A DNA stretch of 64,000 nucleotides from Microbulbifer guangxiensis (GCF_021729075.1 NZ_JAJSAQ010000005.1:235596-299595); one strand, 5' to 3'; counted from the stretch's first letter, positions 21,656 to 33,958 are shown. Program-made: numbers and translations. Notes: a model not told the origin generated them from the sequence alone.

Positions 21656-24099
21656 AAATGAATAAGCTCAGTATTGCAATAGGTCTTGCCCTGGCTTCTG
21701 CGGGCGCGCAGGCAGGTGGTCCCCTCTATATCCATGAGCCGACCATGCAGCCCTACAAGTGGGATACCTCCAAGGGTGACATTCCTGTCTACACCGACGG
21801 TGGTCCCATGACCCCGACTGCCGACGGCGGTGAGGCACCGGCGTTTACCGTCAATTACGATGGCACTGTATTCCTGACCATCGAGCAGGCCAATGCGGTC
21901 ACGGCCAAAGCCGTCGCAGAGTGGTCCAACGTGGAAACCTCCACTTTGCGTATGTCCATCCAGGGCACGATTGAAGAGCAGACTGGCATTGCTGACGTCA
22001 ATGAAACCAATGTTGGCGAAATCTATGCGAAGGAAAACGGCTACGGCTTCTGGGTAAATTACGATACCGACGGCCAGATCCTGGAGCAGTACTTCGGGGT
22101 ACCGAAGAACCAGGTACTGGGCATCGCCTTCCCGGAGTGGGCGGACGAAGAGACCGGTGAGATTTTGGAAGCCACTGCGCTGATGAACGGTTGGTTTGTG
22201 GATGTCAGTGATACCGAAGGCGAAAAGGTTGCCGGCGTATTCACCCACGAATTTGGCCACGCCCTGAACATGTCCCACTCCCAGGCGAACGGTCATTTCA
22301 GCTACATGGCTGCCGGTTACCGCCCTTATTACGACGGTGTGCCGGGCTGTGACACCACCAATGTCTATACCGGCTTCCCCAGGCCGGCGGAGGACACCAT
22401 CGAAACCATGTTCCCGTTCATCAATGTGCGTGGCGAGGCCGGCCGTCAACAGGCGACCATCAGCGTGCGCGATGACATCGTGAATATCTCGGACCTGTAT
22501 CCGACGGAGGCCTACAAGACCCAGTACGGCTCCATCACCGGCAAGCTGTACCTGAAAGACGGCGTCAGTGAATACTCCGGTATCAACATGGTCGCCCGTA
22601 ACATCGACAACCCGATGTACGATGTGATCACCCAGCAGTCCGGTAACCAGACCCAGGGCCTGGTCGGTCCGGATGGCACTTTCACCATCAATGGTCTGCA
22701 ACCGGGTGCCCGCTACGTCCTGTATACCGACACCATCAAGGCCGGCGGCTACCCGACCGCGCCGACTGCCATTGTTTCCCAGTCCGAGTACTGGAACGAT
22801 GGTGAGAGCACCAATCCCGCTGAAGATCGCGCCTGTAACTTCACGCCGATTACCGTCCAGGCTGGAGAGACCAAGCGCACGGATATGTACTTCAACGGCT
22901 ACGAGGATGGCATCCAGTACACGCCGCTTGTACAGGCGTTCGTCACCGATCTGGCCAAAAATGGCAAAAAAGCCATTGGTATGGTCGGTAATGGAATCCC
23001 ATTCGTCTACGACTCGGTACAGAAATCCTATTCGCTGCACCCGAATGTCGATGTACGCACTACTGGCGGACAGATGAACAAGAATGCCACGAAGGCAGTC
23101 ATTACTGCTGACCTCGATGGCAATGGTATTCGCGAACCGGCCATCTGGGATCTGATCAGCAACAACCTGGACCCCATGCAGGACCTGAACGGCAACACCT
23201 GTGGTGGCAGCGGTAGCCTGGGCAAACAGGCAGCATCGGTCTGGGACATGGACGACACCGGTGAGGTGATGGTCGGCCTGGGCTACAAAGATGTCGACGG
23301 CGATGGTATTTGCCAGAAAAACGGCGCTGGCGAAATGGTCCCGGTGAAGTGGGACAAGCACGGCAATATCGAGGAACTGCCCTACGACCTGCCCGGTTAT
23401 GTGCAGTGGGTTCGTGCCGACCGCGTTTCCGGTAACGGCAAGGTCATTACCGGCTCCAGTGCGGCCAATCAAGTGGCCTGGATCGATGGTGAGTTCCGCG
23501 ATCTGTACCGCGAGTTCGGTGCCAAGAATGCTACGGCCATGACCCGTGATGGCAGCACCGTTGCACTGGATACCAGTACCGGTGTGAAGCTCTGGAATAC
23601 CAAAACCGACGAGCTGGAGGACATTGGTGGCCTGAAATGGTGTGAAGATATGGACTTCAACCACTTCTTCCTCGGCAACCTGTGTACGCGTTACGGGGCT
23701 GAATTCGTGCAGAGCTATTTCGGCCCGATCCGGGTTATGCCGATCGATATGAGTGAGGATGGCACCGTTCTCGTTGGCCGTGCCGGTTCCTTCTTCACTG
23801 GCTTTATGGGTGCTGTGTACCTGGATGGTATCGGCTGGATCAACACCCGTGACTTCTTCAACAAGCAGGGTGTGGTCGAAGCTTCCCAGTTCCCGGCAGA
23901 CAATCCGCTGGCACTGGACGGCGAGGGTTCGAACATGATGGCAAACCTTGCCGGTGCCACCATTACCTTTGACGTCGATATGGAGACCGCCTTCGTCTGT
24001 AAAGACGGTCAGGATCGAGAGGTCAGCTTCCCGAAACAGCTGATCGCGGAAGTCCAGGATGGTGCAGAGTTCGGGCGCTGTGCGCACCTGAACGACTGA
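21652..24099 (+). CDS. Secreted metzincin-like zinc metalloprotease with C-terminal repeat domain
   Basis: The 815-residue product has a signal peptide ending near AGAQA. The zinc-binding motif HEFGHALNMSH (His199, Glu200, His203, His209) matches HExxHxxxxxH of metzincins. A Met-turn-like YMAAG follows about 14 residues later. The Gly after the zinc motif and the surrounding sequence suggest a matrixin/M10-like family. An Ig-like or carboxypeptidase-regulatory-type segment follows (DGTFTINGLQPGARYVLYT). The C-terminal third has repeats such as MDDTGEVMVGLGY, VSGNGKVITGSS and MSEDGTVLVGRAG, which resemble HAF-type beta-propeller repeats. GAGGAG lies 8 bases before the start. Confidence 0.82.
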   Translation: MKMNKLSIAIGLALASAGAQAGGPLYIHEPTMQPYKWDTSKGDIPVYTDGGPMTPTADGGEAPAFTVNYDGTVFLTIEQANAVTAKAVAEWSNVETSTLRMSIQGTIEEQTGIADVNETNVGEIYAKENGYGFWVNYDTDGQILEQYFGVPKNQVLGIAFPEWADEETGEILEATALMNGWFVDVSDTEGEKVAGVFTHEFGHALNMSHSQANGHFSYMAAGYRPYYDGVPGCDTTNVYTGFPRPAEDTIETMFPFINVRGEAGRQQATISVRDDIVNISDLYPTEAYKTQYGSITGKLYLKDGVSEYSGINMVARNIDNPMYDVITQQSGNQTQGLVGPDGTFTINGLQPGARYVLYTDTIKAGGYPTAPTAIVSQSEYWNDGESTNPAEDRACNFTPITVQAGETKRTDMYFNGYEDGIQYTPLVQAFVTDLAKNGKKAIGMVGNGIPFVYDSVQKSYSLHPNVDVRTTGGQMNKNATKAVITADLDGNGIREPAIWDLISNNLDPMQDLNGNTCGGSGSLGKQAASVWDMDDTGEVMVGLGYKDVDGDGICQKNGAGEMVPVKWDKHGNIEELPYDLPGYVQWVRADRVSGNGKVITGSSAANQVAWIDGEFRDLYREFGAKNATAMTRDGSTVALDTSTGVKLWNTKTDELEDIGGLKWCEDMDFNHFFLGNLCTRYGAEFVQSYFGPIRVMPIDMSEDGTVLVGRAGSFFTGFMGAVYLDGIGWINTRDFFNKQGVVEASQFPADNPLALDGEGSNMMANLAGATITFDVDMETAFVCKDGQDREVSFPKQLIAEVQDGAEFGRCAHLND

Positions 24100-24122
24100 T
24101 CGCCCATCAGCAAAGCCTGAAG

Positions 24123-24147
24123 AGCCCGCCAAATGGCGGGCTTTTTT
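24123..24147 (+). terminator. Rho-independent terminator after the metalloprotease operon
   Basis: The 8-bp stem AGCCCGCC / GGCGGGCT (24123-24130 and 24135-24142) has the loop AAAT and is followed by five T residues. Confidence 0.9.
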
Positions 24148-24322
24148 ATGGCCGTTAGCAAAGAGAGTCTGCGCGAGTCCGCTAGCGAAGGTTTTGGTTT
24201 TTGGGTCGGAATCACAGGAAATGGCGATATGTGCCCGAATGATTGATCAACGGGTGATCTAAGCTCTGTGATGGAGTGGCAGTATACAGTGGCGGAACTG
24301 CCGCCTGATTTCAGAGAGTTAC

Positions 24323-25120
24323 ATGGACGAGACGGCGCCCGAACATACCAAACCAAAAAGCGACCGCCAGATCCTCCAGGAGCAGATGGAGGAGAGCCAG
24401 CACGAATATGGCAGAAAGAGCCTGTCTCTGGCGCTGTCGTCAACTGCCGCGGGACTGGAGATCGGCTTCAGTTTTTTCCTGATCGCGGTGCTCTTTACCC
24501 AATTCCACCAGCAGGTGTCCACCGCCCTGCTGCACCTGATCCTCGCCATGAGCTATCCGGTGGGTTTCATTCTCGTCATTATCGGACGCAGTGATCTCTT
24601 TACCGAACACACGACGCTGGCAATCCTGCCAGTGCTGGATCGTAAACAGAGCACTCTGGACCTGATGCGTGTGTGGGGGCTGATCTATGGCGGTAATATG
24701 CTGGGCGCCTTTCTTTTCAGCCTCATCTTTGTGCGCTTCGCAGCGCTGAGCGGGACAGTCGATAGCTACGCCTTCGAGTATTACGGAGCAAAGATGATGG
24801 CGGACGGCGGCAGGGGCCTGTTTCTGGGAGCGCTGTTCGCCGGCTGGTTGATGGGGTTGCTTGGCTGGGTTGTGGCGTCGTCGACCGATACTATCGGGCG
24901 GATCATGGTGATCAGTCTCATCACGTTTGTAATCGGTATCGGGGGGCTGGCCCACTGTATCGCCGGGGCTGTGGCCGCTTTTTGTGCCTGGCTGGGCGGC
25001 GATAACGGACTGACGGGCGGGGAAGTTTGGCGTTTTCTGGCGATTGCCACTATTGGCAACACGATCGGCGGGGCGGTCTTTGTGGGCATGTTCAAGTACG
25101 GCTACATCACCAACGACTGA
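24323..25120 (+). CDS. Formate/nitrite transporter family channel (YfdC-like)
   Basis: The product has 265 residues, with a hydrophilic N terminus of about 35 residues and six predicted membrane segments. Family-like features include SYPVGFILVIIGRSDLFTEHT, GNMLGAF and GLAHCIAGAVAAF with the central His. This points to the YfdC branch of the formate/nitrite channels rather than to FocA or NirC, and the physiological anion is not known. It appears to be a single-gene unit: a terminator lies upstream and the next gene is convergent. Confidence 0.85.
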   Translation: MDETAPEHTKPKSDRQILQEQMEESQHEYGRKSLSLALSSTAAGLEIGFSFFLIAVLFTQFHQQVSTALLHLILAMSYPVGFILVIIGRSDLFTEHTTLAILPVLDRKQSTLDLMRVWGLIYGGNMLGAFLFSLIFVRFAALSGTVDSYAFEYYGAKMMADGGRGLFLGALFAGWLMGLLGWVVASSTDTIGRIMVISLITFVIGIGGLAHCIAGAVAAFCAWLGGDNGLTGGEVWRFLAIATIGNTIGGAVFVGMFKYGYITND

Positions 25121-25296
25121 TCCGAATTTAGCCTCTCTCACTGACTGACGGCCTCACCAGTCTGCAGTCAAGCCACCCTACTCTCCAACTGGTCGATCTT
25201 GTGGTCGATAACACCTCATCCCGAGAGCTGCGGAGCGATCGTCCTGAACGCAGGGCAAAAGTCACCTGCCGACCAATTTCACACCGCACAAAAAAG

Positions 25297-25324
25297 AAAA
25301 CCCGCAGCCGGAGCCGCGGGTTTT
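25297..25324 (-). terminator. Rho-independent terminator of the propeller-amidohydrolase gene
   Basis: Read on the minus strand, the stem AAAACCCGC / GCGGGTTTT encloses GGCTCCGGCT and is followed by CTTTTTT. It lies just beyond the stop codon of the gene at 25351-28713. Confidence 0.88.
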
Positions 25325-25350
25325 CGTGGTGGTTTACCGGTCGATGAGGA

Positions 25351-28713
<3,363 letters not shown>

Positions 28714-28942
28714 TTATTGGTCCTTTCGCTCCACCTTGTGGGCGGGCGATCTGCTGATGGTCATCAGGGAAACAAGGCGGGTTGCCTCAGGCCGGTTAAA
28801 CTACCGGCATCGGACCGCGGCGGCAAACGAAACTCGCCCAACACCCCCGTGGCGCGGATAAACCGCCACGGACTTGAGCCGGCCGGGCCGAGCCGCCAAA
28901 ATGGCCGACTTTTTCCAGCAATCGACCCCAGAAAGGCCCTCC

Positions 28943-30304
28943 ATGACCATTGATGTAGTGATCCTCGCCGCCGGCAAAGGCACCCGCATGCGCTCAGACC
29001 TGCCCAAGGTGCTGCACCCGATCGGTGGCGTGCCGATGTTGGGTCGGGTCATCGAGGCCGCCAAGCAGCTGGGCGAGGTGGAAATCACCGTCGTGGTGGG
29101 CCACGGCGCCGAGCTGGTGCGGGAGCGCTTTGCTGACAGCGGGGTGAAGTTCGTCGAGCAGACCGAACAGCTGGGCACCGGCCACGCCGTCGCCCAGGCG
29201 ATCCCGAATTTCCGTGCCGGCGCCACCGTGCTGGTACTGTACGGCGATGTGCCGCTGGTGAAGAGCGGCACCCTGCAGTCCCTGCTCAGCGCTTCGGACA
29301 AGGGCCCGGCCCTGCTGTCTGTGGAAATGGCCAACCCGGCCGGTTACGGCCGCATCGTGCGCGACGATGCCGGGCGGGTGCAGGCGATCGTCGAGGAAAA
29401 GGACGCTGACGCCGATACCCTCGCCATCCGCGAGGTGAACACCGGTATCCTCGCCGCCCCGGCCGATCTGCTGTGCCGCTGGCTGCCGGAATTGTCCAAC
29501 GACAATGCCCAGGGCGAGTATTACCTGACCGAAGTTATCGCCCGCTCGGTGAGCGAGGAGATTGCGGTGACCGGCGTGCGCGCCAGTGATCCGCTGGAGG
29601 TGGCAGGGGTCAACAGCCGCGTGCAGCAGGCGCAGATGGAGCGCGCCCTGCAGCACAGCCGCGCACTGGCACTGATGAATGCCGGTGTCACCCTGCTGGA
29701 CCCGCAGCGCATCGATATCCGCGGCAGCCTGCAGTGTGACAGCGATGTCTCCATCGATATCAACTGTGTCTTCGAGGGCGAGGTCAATCTCGGCAAGGGG
29801 GTGCAGATCGGGCCCAACTGCCTGCTGAAGAACTGCCGGCTCGCCGATGGCACCCGGGTGGAGGCCAACTCCATCATCGAGGATGCCGAGGTGGGTCAGT
29901 CCTGCACCATCGGGCCCTACGCCCGCCTGCGTCCCGGCACCCAGCTGGCCGACGGGGCCAAGATCGGTAATTTCGTCGAGACCAAGAAAGCGAAAATTGG
30001 CCGCGGCTCCAAAGTGAACCACCTCTCCTACGTGGGTGATGCCCTGGTTGGTGAAGGTGTCAATATCGGTGCGGGCACCATCACCTGTAACTACGACGGC
30101 GTGAACAAGTCCACCACCGAAATCGGCGACGGCGCCTTTATTGGCTCCAATACTGCGCTGGTGGCGCCGGTCTCCGTCGGTGCCGGTGCGACCGTGGGTG
30201 CCGGTTCCACCATCACCCGCGAAGTGGGCAGTGAGGAGCTGGCGGTGGCGCGGGGCAAGCAGCGCAATATCAGCGGCTGGCAGCGCCCAACCAAGAAATC
30301 ATAA
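28943..30304 (+). CDS. glmU: Bifunctional UDP-GlcNAc pyrophosphorylase / glucosamine-1-phosphate acetyltransferase GlmU
   Basis: GlmU makes UDP-N-acetylglucosamine for peptidoglycan and lipopolysaccharide in two steps. With the ATG at 28943 (AAAGG at 28932-28936) the protein has 453 residues, against 456 in E. coli; the frame extends upstream to 28874 but without similarity. The N-terminal uridyltransferase domain has LAAGKGTRMRSDLPKVLH at residues 8-25. The C-terminal left-handed beta-helix acetyltransferase contains NFVETKKAKIGRGSKVNHLSY and GAGTITCNYDG. In many relatives glmU directly follows the atp operon. Here about 14 kb intervenes. Confidence 0.97.
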   Translation: MTIDVVILAAGKGTRMRSDLPKVLHPIGGVPMLGRVIEAAKQLGEVEITVVVGHGAELVRERFADSGVKFVEQTEQLGTGHAVAQAIPNFRAGATVLVLYGDVPLVKSGTLQSLLSASDKGPALLSVEMANPAGYGRIVRDDAGRVQAIVEEKDADADTLAIREVNTGILAAPADLLCRWLPELSNDNAQGEYYLTEVIARSVSEEIAVTGVRASDPLEVAGVNSRVQQAQMERALQHSRALALMNAGVTLLDPQRIDIRGSLQCDSDVSIDINCVFEGEVNLGKGVQIGPNCLLKNCRLADGTRVEANSIIEDAEVGQSCTIGPYARLRPGTQLADGAKIGNFVETKKAKIGRGSKVNHLSYVGDALVGEGVNIGAGTITCNYDGVNKSTTEIGDGAFIGSNTALVAPVSVGAGATVGAGSTITREVGSEELAVARGKQRNISGWQRPTKKS

Positions 30305-30343
30305 ACGGCGCCAGAGAAGGCCATCACTTACTAAAGTCAGACG

Positions 30344-30419
30344 GGCCCAGTCACAGGTGGTGTTCCGGCAAATATTTACCGATCAGGTTTTTTGCCGGAA
30401 CACCACCTGTGACTGGGCC
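30344..30419 (+). repeat. 76-bp palindrome 1: perfect 29-bp stem with 18-nt conserved loop
   Basis: The left arm 30344-30372 begins GGCCCAGTCACAGGTGG and ends CCGGCAAA. It is an exact reverse complement of the right arm 30391-30419. The loop 30373-30390 is TATTTACCGATCAGGTTT. The T run is inside the loop and inner stem rather than after the stem, so this is not an ordinary terminator. Confidence 0.95.
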
Positions 30420-30473
30420 TGCCCCCAATATTTCAATCCGCTTCGGTTGCCTCTCATCATTGGTTTGGGAGGG

Positions 30474-30547
30474 GCTCGGGTGCGGTCAGCCCGCCGGCAA
30501 AAAAACTGATCGTTAAATATTTGCCGCCGGACTGACCGCACCCGAGC
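30474..30547 (-). repeat. 74-bp palindrome 2: 28-bp stem, same loop in opposite orientation
   Basis: The left arm 30474-30501 begins GCTCGGGTGCGGTCAG. It pairs with 30520-30547 over 28 bp with two mismatches. The loop 30502-30519, AAAACTGATCGTTAAATA, is the reverse complement of the loop of palindrome 1 at 16 of 18 positions. The inner stem GGCAAA / TTTGCC is also shared, while the outer stem is a different sequence. It is placed on the minus strand to show its orientation relative to palindrome 1. Confidence 0.95.
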
Positions 30548-30669
30548 TAGAGCCTTTCCTTCATTTGCCGCGTACTGCCACGATTGCGGCGGCAATCCCC
30601 TCTCCGCCTGCGGGGCTGTTCCGCTCCCTCCATCTACACTTGCGCTTCGGGATCATAAGGAAAAGCCCG

Positions 30670-31782
30670 ATGCACAAGCCGCGACTGCACCCGGTTGCTT
30701 CATTTGACATTAATCACCTCCAGTACCTGGACGAGCGTGGTCAGGCCAGCCAGGCGCTGCCCGATTCCGCCACCCCGGACCTGCTCCAGTCCCTGTACCG
30801 GCAGATGAATCTTGCGCGGCTGGTGGATCAGCGCGCGGTGCAGTTGCAGCGCACCGGCCAGCTCGGCACCTATCCCTCCAGCCTGGGCCAGGAGGCCATC
30901 GGCGTCGCTGTCGGTTCAGCTATGGCCACGGAAGACGTCTACTGTCCCTACTACCGTGAGACCGGCGCCCTGCTGGAGCGCGGTGTGGAAATCGAGGAGA
31001 TCCTCGCGATCTGGGGCGGCGATGAGCGCGGCCAGAATTACCAGCATGCCCCGCAAGACCTGCCGCTGTGCGTGCCTATTGCCACCCAGCTCCTGCACGC
31101 GGCCGGGGTCGCTTTCGCGCTCCAGTACCGCCAGCAGCAGATGAATGAACCGGCCCGTGTCGCTGTGACCTGCGCCGGGGACGGCGCCACCTCCAAAGGC
31201 GACTTCTACGAGGCCCTGAATCTGGCCGGTGTGTGGAAGCTGCCGGTGGTGTTTGTCATCAACAACAATCAGTGGGCCATCTCCGTCAGCCGCGGCGCCC
31301 AGACCGCGTCCAGAACCATCGCCCAGAAAGCCATTGCGGCCGGTATCCAGGGGCTGCAGGTGGATGGCAATGACGTCATCGCCGTGCGCACTGCCGTGGC
31401 CGATGCCGTGGAGCGGGCCCGCAACGGTGAGGGACCGGCCCTGATCGAGGCGCTGACCTACCGTCTGTGCGACCACACCACCGCCGACGACGCCAGCCGT
31501 TACTGTCCGCCGGAGGAACTGGAACAGGCGCGGGCGCGGGAACCCATGGAGCGGCTGGGCAGTTACCTGCGGGATCAGGGGTACTGGGATGACGGTGCCG
31601 AGAGCGAGATGCAGCGGGAGCAGGCCGAGGTCATGGAGCGCTCGCTGCAGGCCTACCGGTCGAAGTCTCCGGCCCCGCCGACGGCCATGTTCGACCACCT
31701 CTACGCGCGCCTGCCGGAGGCATTGCTGGAGCAATACCAGGAGCTGCAGGCGCGCGACAGCGCTGGGCAGGAGAGCGGCTGA
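30670..31782 (+). CDS. 2-oxoacid dehydrogenase E1 component, alpha subunit
   Basis: This is the thiamine-diphosphate-binding alpha subunit of a pyruvate or branched-chain 2-oxoacid dehydrogenase. The ATG at 30670 has AAGGAAAA at a good distance and gives 370 residues. The frame continues upstream, but the extra 35 residues lie in the intergenic sequence. The ThDP motif is visible as GDG (170-172) followed by NN at 198-199 in VFVINNNQWAIS. The phosphorylation-loop region YRLCDHTTADDASRY is typical of this branch. It forms an operon with the E1 beta and E2 genes. The name could be pdhA or bkdA; the sequence alone does not settle the substrate. Confidence 0.92.
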   Translation: MHKPRLHPVASFDINHLQYLDERGQASQALPDSATPDLLQSLYRQMNLARLVDQRAVQLQRTGQLGTYPSSLGQEAIGVAVGSAMATEDVYCPYYRETGALLERGVEIEEILAIWGGDERGQNYQHAPQDLPLCVPIATQLLHAAGVAFALQYRQQQMNEPARVAVTCAGDGATSKGDFYEALNLAGVWKLPVVFVINNNQWAISVSRGAQTASRTIAQKAIAAGIQGLQVDGNDVIAVRTAVADAVERARNGEGPALIEALTYRLCDHTTADDASRYCPPEELEQARAREPMERLGSYLRDQGYWDDGAESEMQREQAEVMERSLQAYRSKSPAPPTAMFDHLYARLPEALLEQYQELQARDSAGQESG

Positions 31783-32777
31783 TGGCGGAAATTACCCTCG
31801 TCGAAGCCGTGAATCAGGCCCTGGCCCATGAACTGGGTGCGGATCCGCGGGTCATCCTGTTCGGCCAGGATATCGGTGCCAACGGCGGCGTGTTCCGGGC
31901 TACCGATGGCCTGCAGAAGCGTTTCGGCGCCGAGCGGGTGCGGGACACGCCGCTGGCGGAAAACATGATCGCCGGTATCGCCGTGGGGATGGCTGTGCAG
32001 GGACTGCGGCCGGTGGCGGAATTCCAGTTCATGGGTTTCATTTACCCCGGTCTCGACCACATCCTCAGTCACGCCGCCCGCTACCGCAACCGCACCCGCG
32101 GGCGCCTCTCCTGCCCGGTGGTTTACCGGGCACCCTATGGCGGCGGTATCCATGCGCCGGAACACCACTCCGAGAGTACCGAGGCCATCTTTGCCCATAT
32201 CCCCGGCCTGCGGGTGGTGGTGCCCTCCTCGCCGGCGCGGGCCTACGGCCTGCTGCTAGCGGCAATCCGCGATCCGGACCCGGTGGTGTTCCTGGAGCCC
32301 AAACGTATCTATCGCGCGGTGCGCCAGGAGGTGCCGGACAATGGCGAGGCCCTGCCCCTGGACCGCTGCTTCCGCCTGCGCGAGGGCAGTGATATCACCC
32401 TGGTGGCCTGGGGCGCGGCACTGAAGGAAACCCTGCAGGTGGCAGAGACGCTGGCCGAAGAGGGCATCGAGGCGGAAGTGATCGACCCCGCCACCCTCAA
32501 GCCCCTCGATATCCACAGCATCATCGACTCGCTGGAAAAGACGGGCCGCTGCGTGGTGGTCCACGAGGCGGCGCGGTTTGCCGGCCTCGGGGCCGAGATC
32601 ATCGCCCAGATCAACGAATATGCCTTCGACCTGTTGAAGGCACCGGTGCAAAGGGTCACGGGTTACGACACGGTGATGCCTTACTACCGGCTGGAGGACG
32701 AGTATCTTCCGGACACCGGGCGAATCCTCACCGCGGTGCGCAGCACCCTCGACTACCCGCCGGGAGGTGGCCGGTGA
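31782..32777 (+). CDS. 2-oxoacid dehydrogenase E1 component, beta subunit
   Basis: The beta subunit completes the ThDP-binding pocket of the alpha2-beta2 E1. The start shares one base with the stop of the alpha gene (TGATG), which suggests coupled translation. The 331-residue product has the conserved GQDIGANGGVFRATDGLQ, RVRDTPLAENMIAG and PYGGGIHAPEHHSES segments. The C-terminal transketolase domain contains VIDPATLKPLD. The family includes PdhB and BkdA2. Confidence 0.93.
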   Translation: MAEITLVEAVNQALAHELGADPRVILFGQDIGANGGVFRATDGLQKRFGAERVRDTPLAENMIAGIAVGMAVQGLRPVAEFQFMGFIYPGLDHILSHAARYRNRTRGRLSCPVVYRAPYGGGIHAPEHHSESTEAIFAHIPGLRVVVPSSPARAYGLLLAAIRDPDPVVFLEPKRIYRAVRQEVPDNGEALPLDRCFRLREGSDITLVAWGAALKETLQVAETLAEEGIEAEVIDPATLKPLDIHSIIDSLEKTGRCVVVHEAARFAGLGAEIIAQINEYAFDLLKAPVQRVTGYDTVMPYYRLEDEYLPDTGRILTAVRSTLDYPPGGGR

Positions 32778-33958
32778 AGATCTTCAAGCTGCCCGACCTG
32801 GGCGAGGGCCTGCCGGATGCGGTGATCCGGGAGTGGCATGTGGCGGAGGGCGACAGTATCGCCGCCCACGAGCCGCTGGTCACGGTGGAGACCGCCAAGG
32901 CCCTGGTGGAGGTGCCGGCGCCCTGGGGCGGGCGTATCGAGAAACTGTTCGCCGCCGAGGATGAAACCGTGGATGTGGGCCAGCCGCTGGTGGGCTTTAC
33001 CGATGACAGCGCCGCCCGCGAATCCGGGCCGGCCACCGAGCGGATAGAGCAGACTGAGCGGACCGGGAGCAGCGCAAAGGCTCCGGAGTCGGCCGATGCC
33101 GGCACGGTGGTGGGCAGGATCCAGGCCGGCGGCGGCAGACTCGGTGCGGAGCTGGCACCACAGCCGCTAGCGGCAAGGCGCGCGACGCCGGCGGTGCGGG
33201 CACTGGCGCGCCTGCTGCGTGTGGATCTGGCGCAGCTGACTCCGGCTGGGGAGCGATTTACGGCAGAGGAGGTGCGCGCGGCTGCCGGCAAGGCCGGCGG
33301 GCGTCGCGAAGGCCCTGCCCGGCCCGGGACTGCGCCCGGGGCGGGCACCGCTTCACCGGCACGGCGCGCCATGGCGCTGGCCATGAGTCGGGCCCGGGAC
33401 CAGGTCGCGCCCATGACGCTGTTCGATGAGGTGGACGTGCACCGCTGGTGGGGCAGTGAGGCCGCCACCCTACGCCTGATCCGTGCGATCGAGGCTGCTT
33501 GCCGCGCGGAGCCCAACCTGAATGCCCTGTATCAAAACGAGCAGCTGACGCCGGCATCGGCGGTAAATATCGGCCTGGCGGTGGATTCTCCGCGCGGCCT
33601 GTTTGTGCCGGTGCTCAGGGATGTGGGCGCATCCACGGACGAAAAATTGCTGCAGCAGATCGACACTTACAAGCGCCAGGCGCGGGAGACTGGCATCAAC
33701 CGCGAGGATCTGCAGGGCGCCACCATCCTGCTCTCCAACTTTGGCGCGCTGGCCGGGCGCTTCGCCACCCCGGTGGTCATGCCACCCACCGTGGCGATCG
33801 TCGGTGCGGGGCGCACCGTCGAGTCGGTGGTTCCCGTGGATGGGGAGCCCGCCGTGAGGCCGCTGCTGCCATTGTCGGTGAGTGCCGACCACCGCGCCGT
33901 GACCGGTGGCGAACTGGCGCGCTTTCTCGCCGCGCTGGGTACGGCCCTGGCGCAATGA
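32774..33958 (+). CDS. Dihydrolipoamide acyltransferase (E2) of the 2-oxoacid dehydrogenase complex
   Basis: E2 carries the acyl group on a lipoyl arm and passes it to CoA. It starts with GTG overlapping the E1 beta stop by four bases. The 394 residues comprise one lipoyl domain with the acceptor Lys42 in VETAKALVEV. A variable Gly/Ala-rich linker follows, then a peripheral-subunit-binding domain (RATPAVRALARLLRVDL), a second linker and the catalytic domain. The catalytic motif reads SADHRAVTGGE: His373 is present, but Thr377 takes the place of the Asp found in the classic DHRxxDG. No E3 (lpd) gene is adjacent, so E3 must be shared. Confidence 0.9.
   Translation: MKIFKLPDLGEGLPDAVIREWHVAEGDSIAAHEPLVTVETAKALVEVPAPWGGRIEKLFAAEDETVDVGQPLVGFTDDSAARESGPATERIEQTERTGSSAKAPESADAGTVVGRIQAGGGRLGAELAPQPLAARRATPAVRALARLLRVDLAQLTPAGERFTAEEVRAAAGKAGGRREGPARPGTAPGAGTASPARRAMALAMSRARDQVAPMTLFDEVDVHRWWGSEAATLRLIRAIEAACRAEPNLNALYQNEQLTPASAVNIGLAVDSPRGLFVPVLRDVGASTDEKLLQQIDTYKRQARETGINREDLQGATILLSNFGALAGRFATPVVMPPTVAIVGAGRTVESVVPVDGEPAVRPLLPLSVSADHRAVTGGELARFLAALGTALAQ

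Larger units (their letters stand above)
30305..30669. other. 365-bp intergenic region dominated by two long palindromes
   Basis: The gap between glmU and the 2-oxoacid dehydrogenase operon is mostly filled by the palindromes at 30344-30419 and 30474-30547, which are listed separately. A short TTGCCGC / GCGGCAA hairpin lies at 30565-30595. A ribosome site AAGGAAAA lies at 30658-30665 for the next gene. I see no gene within it. Confidence 0.8.

Noticed and set aside
21619..24132. An 837-codon open frame on the minus strand
   Set aside because: It is fully antisense to the metzincin-like protease, which has a signal peptide, zinc motif, ribosome site and terminator.
30344..30419. Palindrome 1 considered as the glmU terminator
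   Set aside because: The T run is inside the loop and 3' inner stem, and the sequence after the stem is GC-rich, so it cannot act as a standard intrinsic terminator.
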